A stretch of 8,777 nt of DNA, taken from Gracilibacteraceae bacterium. Its GTDB lineage: Bacteria; Bacillota; Desulfitobacteriia; Desulfitobacteriales; Syntrophobotulaceae. The stretch is from NCBI GenBank assembly GCA_031263945.1, contig JAISEW010000200.1, positions 1 through 8,777 on the forward strand, written 5' to 3'. This document shows positions 6,656-8,777 of this stretch, piece after piece; positions within the stretch are counted from its first letter, which is position 1; the number at the start of each line of letters is the position of its first letter. The notes beneath the pieces were generated by a model, which was not told where the DNA came from, made no database searches, and saw only the letters and a list, made by a program, of their open reading frames with translations. The translations under genes and the position numbers were made by a program.

Positions 6656-7828
6656 CTATTTCAGGGCCGCGACGCCCGGCAGCGTCTTGCCCTCCAAAAA
6701 CTCCAGCGACGCGCCGCCGCCTGTCGAAACATGCGTCATTTTATCCGCCAGGCCGGCTTTTTCCACCGCCGCTGCGGAATCCCCGCCGCCGACTATGGTC
6801 ACGCCGGGGCAATCAGCCAACGCTTTGGCTATGGCGTTCGTCCCTCCGGCAAAAGCGTCCAGCTCAAAAACCCCCATCGGCCCGTTCCACAAAACGGTGC
6901 GCGCCGTCTTCACGGCGTCCGTGAAGATCCGGATGGTTTCCGGCCCTATATCCAGCGCCATCTCCTCCGGGCCGATCCCGGCGGCGTCCGTGACGCGCCG
7001 CGGCGAATCGGCGCTTATCTCCTCGGCGGCCACCACGTCCACGGGCAGGAGGATGGGCAGATTTTTCTCCGCGCCCTGTCTGAGGACGCCGGCGGCAAAC
7101 TCCAGTCTTTCCTCGTCCAAAAGAGAGCGGCCGACGTTATAGCCCTTAGCCTTGAGGAACGTATAAGCCATCCCGCCGCCGATGATGAGAACATCCACCT
7201 TCGTCAGCAAATTTTCGACGACGGCGATCTTATCTTTGACTTTAGCCCCGCCGAGGATGGCCGCGAACGGGCGTTCCGGCGCGCTCAGCACGTTGCCCAG
7301 AAAACTCAGTTCTTTTTCCATGAGGAAACCGGCGTAGGCGGGAAGAAAGGCGGTGATGCCCTCCGTCGAGGCGTGAGCCCGATGCGCGCTGCCAAAAGCG
7401 TCGTTGATATAAATGTCGGCCAGAGAGGCCAGCTCGCGGGCAAAAGCCGGATCGTTTTTTTCCTCCTCCGGGTGAAAACGGAGATTTTCCAGGAGCAGCA
7501 CCTCGCCGGGCTGCATAGCCGCCGCCAGTTCGGCTGTTTCCGCCCCGACGCAGTCCGGCGCCATGATCACAGGCAGACCGATCAGCCGTCCGAGCGCCGC
7601 CGCCGCGGGGGCGAGAGACAGTTTCAGCTCAAAGCCCTTGGGACGGCCGAGATGCGAGGCGAGAATGACTTTGGCCCCGTTTTCCCTGAGATAGCGGATA
7701 GTCGGCAGCGCCGCCCGTATCCGCGTTTCATCCGTGATGCGCATCGACGCGTCCATAGGCACATTGAAGTCCACACGGACAAAGACCCGTTTGCCTTTGA
7801 CTTCAGCCTGTTTCATATCTGCCGCCAT
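6656..7828 (-). CDS. pgk: Phosphoglycerate kinase, first gene of the operon
   Basis: Phosphoglycerate kinase transfers the phosphate of 1,3-bisphosphoglycerate to ADP, yielding ATP and 3-phosphoglycerate. At 390 residues it has the normal two-domain length. The N-terminal substrate domain shows RVDFNVP (D20, N22), R36, SHLGRPKG (H59, R62), ENLRFHPEEE (R117) and AHR (R150). The nucleotide domain shows GGAKVKDK (K196, K198, K200), NGPMGVFE (E322), GGGDS at 347-351 and STGGGASLEFLEG. The ATG at 7828-7826 is favoured over the one four codons later because AGGAGG stands 6 bases before it. It is the promoter-proximal gene of pgk-tpiA-gpmI-eno. The usual upstream partner gapA is absent here and must be elsewhere if present. 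Confidence 0.98.
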   Translation of the reverse strand: MAADMKQAEVKGKRVFVRVDFNVPMDASMRITDETRIRAALPTIRYLRENGAKVILASHLGRPKGFELKLSLAPAAAALGRLIGLPVIMAPDCVGAETAELAAAMQPGEVLLLENLRFHPEEEKNDPAFARELASLADIYINDAFGSAHRAHASTEGITAFLPAYAGFLMEKELSFLGNVLSAPERPFAAILGGAKVKDKIAVVENLLTKVDVLIIGGGMAYTFLKAKGYNVGRSLLDEERLEFAAGVLRQGAEKNLPILLPVDVVAAEEISADSPRRVTDAAGIGPEEMALDIGPETIRIFTDAVKTARTVLWNGPMGVFELDAFAGGTNAIAKALADCPGVTIVGGGDSAAAVEKAGLADKMTHVSTGGGASLEFLEGKTLPGVAALK

Positions 7829-7840
7829 ATTTATCCTCCT

Positions 7841-7870
7841 AATTTAGCTCGAATAAATTTAATTATAGCA
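7841..7870 (-). promoter_or_regulatory. Extended -10 promoter of the pgk operon
   Basis: Read leftward, TATGCTATAAT contains a perfect TATAAT at 7867-7862 preceded by TG one base away (7870-7869), an extended -10 element. The expected start point is near 7855, giving a short AT-rich leader of about 25-30 bases before the pgk ATG. A clear TTGACA -35 box is not visible at the right spacing (TACACA at 7890-7885 is a poor match), which fits an extended -10 promoter. Confidence 0.6.
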
Positions 7871-7884
7871 TACCGCCGCCGCTT

Positions 7885-7897
7885 TGTGTATGACACA
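7885..7897. promoter_or_regulatory. Short inverted repeat over the -35 region of pgk, possible operator
   Basis: TGTGT, ATG, ACACA forms 5-bp arms with a 3-base spacer, centred where the -35 box of the pgk promoter would lie. A bound regulator would be expected to repress. The match to any named operator (Rex, CRP or CggR) is too weak to assign, and such a short palindrome can arise by chance. Confidence 0.3.
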
Positions 7898-7904
7898 CGG
7901 GAAT

Positions 7905-7925
7905 TTTGTCGGAAATTTGTCCGAA
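7905..7925. repeat. Helically phased direct repeat upstream of pgk
   Basis: TTTGTCGGAA (7905-7914) and TTTGTCCGAA (7916-7925) are 9/10 identical and repeat at an 11-bp period, one turn of the helix. They lie about 50-70 bases before the predicted pgk transcription start. A third, degenerate unit may continue into 7894-7903. The arrangement suits a regulator binding one face of the DNA, but the protein is unknown. Confidence 0.4.
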
Positions 7926-8030
7926 GAGTCTCGCAAAAGCCGCGATATTGTGATAGTGCATATCTGAGCGCATATTTTACGGAAGGGAGCGATTTTGCCT
8001 ATGAGCGCCAGTATGAGTAAGCTTTGCGGC

Positions 8031-8074
8031 ATAAAACAAGTGTCAAAAGGTGTACCTTTTGACACTTGTTTTAT
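8031..8074. repeat. Perfect 20-bp palindromic hairpin, copy 1
   Basis: Arms ATAAAACAAGTGTCAAAAGG (8031-8050) and its exact reverse complement (8055-8074) flank the loop TGTA. The inner arm TGTCAAAAGG is shared with the hairpin at 8191-8224. It could act as a terminator, but both neighbouring genes point away from it, so a dispersed repeat or mobile-element end is more likely. Confidence 0.85.
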
Positions 8075-8190
8075 TGTTGTAAGAATATTTATGGTGTTCT
8101 TTATGTTATCAACAGGCAGACTATTTTGCAAGTATATATATTCAATTTGTGGTCGTTTTACATCTTTTTTGCAATTTGATTTTCCAAGAT

Positions 8191-8224
8191 GCCGCTGTCA
8201 AAAGGTACACCTTTTGATAGCGGC
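8191..8224. repeat. Related palindromic hairpin, copy 2
   Basis: The 15-base arms GCCGCTGTCAAAAGG (8191-8205) and CCTTTTGATAGCGGC (8210-8224) pair with a single G-T wobble around the loop TACA. The inner TGTCAAAAGG arm equals that of copy 1, while the outer arm differs. The loop TACA is the reverse complement of the TGTA loop in copy 1, so the two cores are inverted relative to each other. Confidence 0.83.
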
Positions 8225-8436
8225 GGACAGTTTGTTACATATGAATATTTATGGCATAAAGCTGAATGGCTCGACACGCGGCCAGCCAGCCCCGGTATAA
8301 ATCAAAAAGGGTGAGGATCAGGAACGCATTAACTAAATTAAAGGTAAGGAGGTGCGAAAAGGCGAAAAATCATGGAATCGTCTAAGCATAAATAAGGGAT
8401 TTATTGCCATTTCTAGAAACAGTAACATACGCATAC

Positions 8437-8444
8437 GAGGAGGG
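8437..8444 (+). promoter_or_regulatory. Ribosome binding site deciding the start at 8454
   Basis: GAGGAGGG stands nine bases before the ATG at 8454 and is the best ribosome site in the region. It favours that ATG over an in-frame GTG at 8352, whose AAGGAGG touches the start codon with no spacing. Confidence 0.6.
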
Positions 8445-8453
8445 AACGGATTC

Positions 8454-8777
8454 ATGTTAAAAAAACTTACGCTGTTATTGCTCACCTGTACGCTGCTTAT
8501 CACTTTTTCGCCGCCGCTTTTTGCCATGGAAACAGTTACCGTCGGATCGGGAACAAGCGCCTACACGCTTTCTGATGTGGTATCCACAGAAACGATCACT
8601 GTGCGCTTTATGGGCTTCCCTGATACAGTCACTTTATACCATGTAGCGGAAGGTTGTGCCCTGACTTACGGAGTACGGGATTTTCATGACGGCGTACTCA
8701 ATATGGGTAATTATTACAGTGTCGGTCTGTCTTCGGATTTTGTTTTTGACCCGGATCCAATCCTCAAGCGGTCGGTT
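8454..8777 (+). CDS. Secreted protein of unknown family, 5' part
   Basis: The frame is open from ATG 8454 to the window edge, 108 codons without a stop. A clear signal peptide opens the protein: LKK, a Leu/Thr-rich core (LTLLLLTCTLLITF), then SPPLFA with likely cleavage after residue 24, before METVTV. The mature part seen (about 84 residues) is rich in Thr, Val, Gly, Tyr and Asp and looks beta-stranded, with one cysteine. I recognise no domain. It may be an extracellular or surface protein, and the part that would identify it lies beyond the window. The same frame stays open upstream to GTG 8352, adding 34 residues if used, but the ribosome site and the signal peptide favour 8454. Base composition is less GC-rich than in the glycolytic genes. 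Confidence 0.75.
   Translation, partial: MLKKLTLLLLTCTLLITFSPPLFAMETVTVGSGTSAYTLSDVVSTETITVRFMGFPDTVTLYHVAEGCALTYGVRDFHDGVLNMGNYYSVGLSSDFVFDPDPILKRSV

Larger units (their letters stand above)
7829..8453. other. Divergent intergenic region without a convincing gene
   Basis: Over 600 bases separate pgk (leftward) from the secreted-protein gene (rightward). It contains the pgk ribosome site and promoter, the phased repeats, two related hairpins and AT-rich sequence around 8075-8190. Small open frames cross the hairpins on both strands but look like products of the palindromes. I could not match 8225-8350 to a riboswitch class, nor find a convincing promoter for the rightward gene. Confidence 0.6.

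Noticed and set aside
8031..8074. Hairpin as an intrinsic terminator.
   Set aside because: Both flanking genes are transcribed away from it, and a related hairpin occurs 116 bp further on, which fits a repeat family better.
7859..8131. 90-codon minus-strand frame over the hairpin upstream of pgk.
   Set aside because: It runs through the pgk promoter and the palindrome, has no good ribosome site and no recognisable domain.
7995..8300. Small + strand frame (TTG 7995 or ATG 8001) with GGAAGGGAG upstream, crossing both hairpins.
   Set aside because: Its peptide KQVSKGVPFDTCF is encoded by the palindrome itself and nearly the same peptide appears on the opposite strand. The rest has no domain and mixed composition, so it is probably a by-product of the repeats.
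8225..8436. Possible riboswitch leader (c-di-GMP, fluoride or similar) before the secreted-protein gene.
   Set aside because: I looked for the conserved core strings and found no convincing match or pairing pattern.

Overview
The window looks like a chromosomal segment of a fairly GC-rich member of the Bacillota (Firmicutes). The basis is the gene order pgk-tpiA-gpmI-eno, the cofactor-independent phosphoglycerate mutase, a PrsA-like lipoprotein foldase, strong AGGAGG-type ribosome binding sites and short stop/start overlaps. I cannot place it more closely. Negativicutes or a GC-rich Clostridia lineage would fit, but that is a guess.

Layout. At the left edge (1-261, + strand) is the 3' part of an AT-rich DUF1801 gene. 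It is convergent with a seven-gene minus-strand block that fills 304-7828. In transcription order, right to left, the block is pgk, tpiA, gpmI, eno, a PrsA-like lipoprotein peptidyl-prolyl isomerase, a membrane-anchored GH25 lysozyme-like protein and a small protein with two zinc-ribbon-like cysteine sets. The first four enzymes convert 1,3-bisphosphoglycerate to phosphoenolpyruvate and also interconvert the triose phosphates. gapA and its usual regulator cggR are not upstream of pgk. The last three genes overlap end to end by 4 bp (GTGA, ATGA) and form a tightly coupled envelope-related module. A 122-bp gap carrying a nested palindromic repeat (2965-3039) separates them from eno.

The intergenic region 7829-8453 has an extended -10 promoter for pgk, with helically phased direct repeats and a short inverted repeat just upstream as possible operators. 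It also holds two long hairpin palindromes (8031-8074 and 8191-8224) that share one core sequence and look like a dispersed repeat family or a small non-coding element. To the right, on the + strand, a secreted protein gene of unknown family starts at 8454 and runs off the window.

I see no clear new defence, mobile or biosynthetic system. The core is ordinary glycolysis. The points that deserve a second look are the uncharacterised zinc-ribbon protein coupled to the envelope genes, the two palindrome families and the pgk regulatory region.
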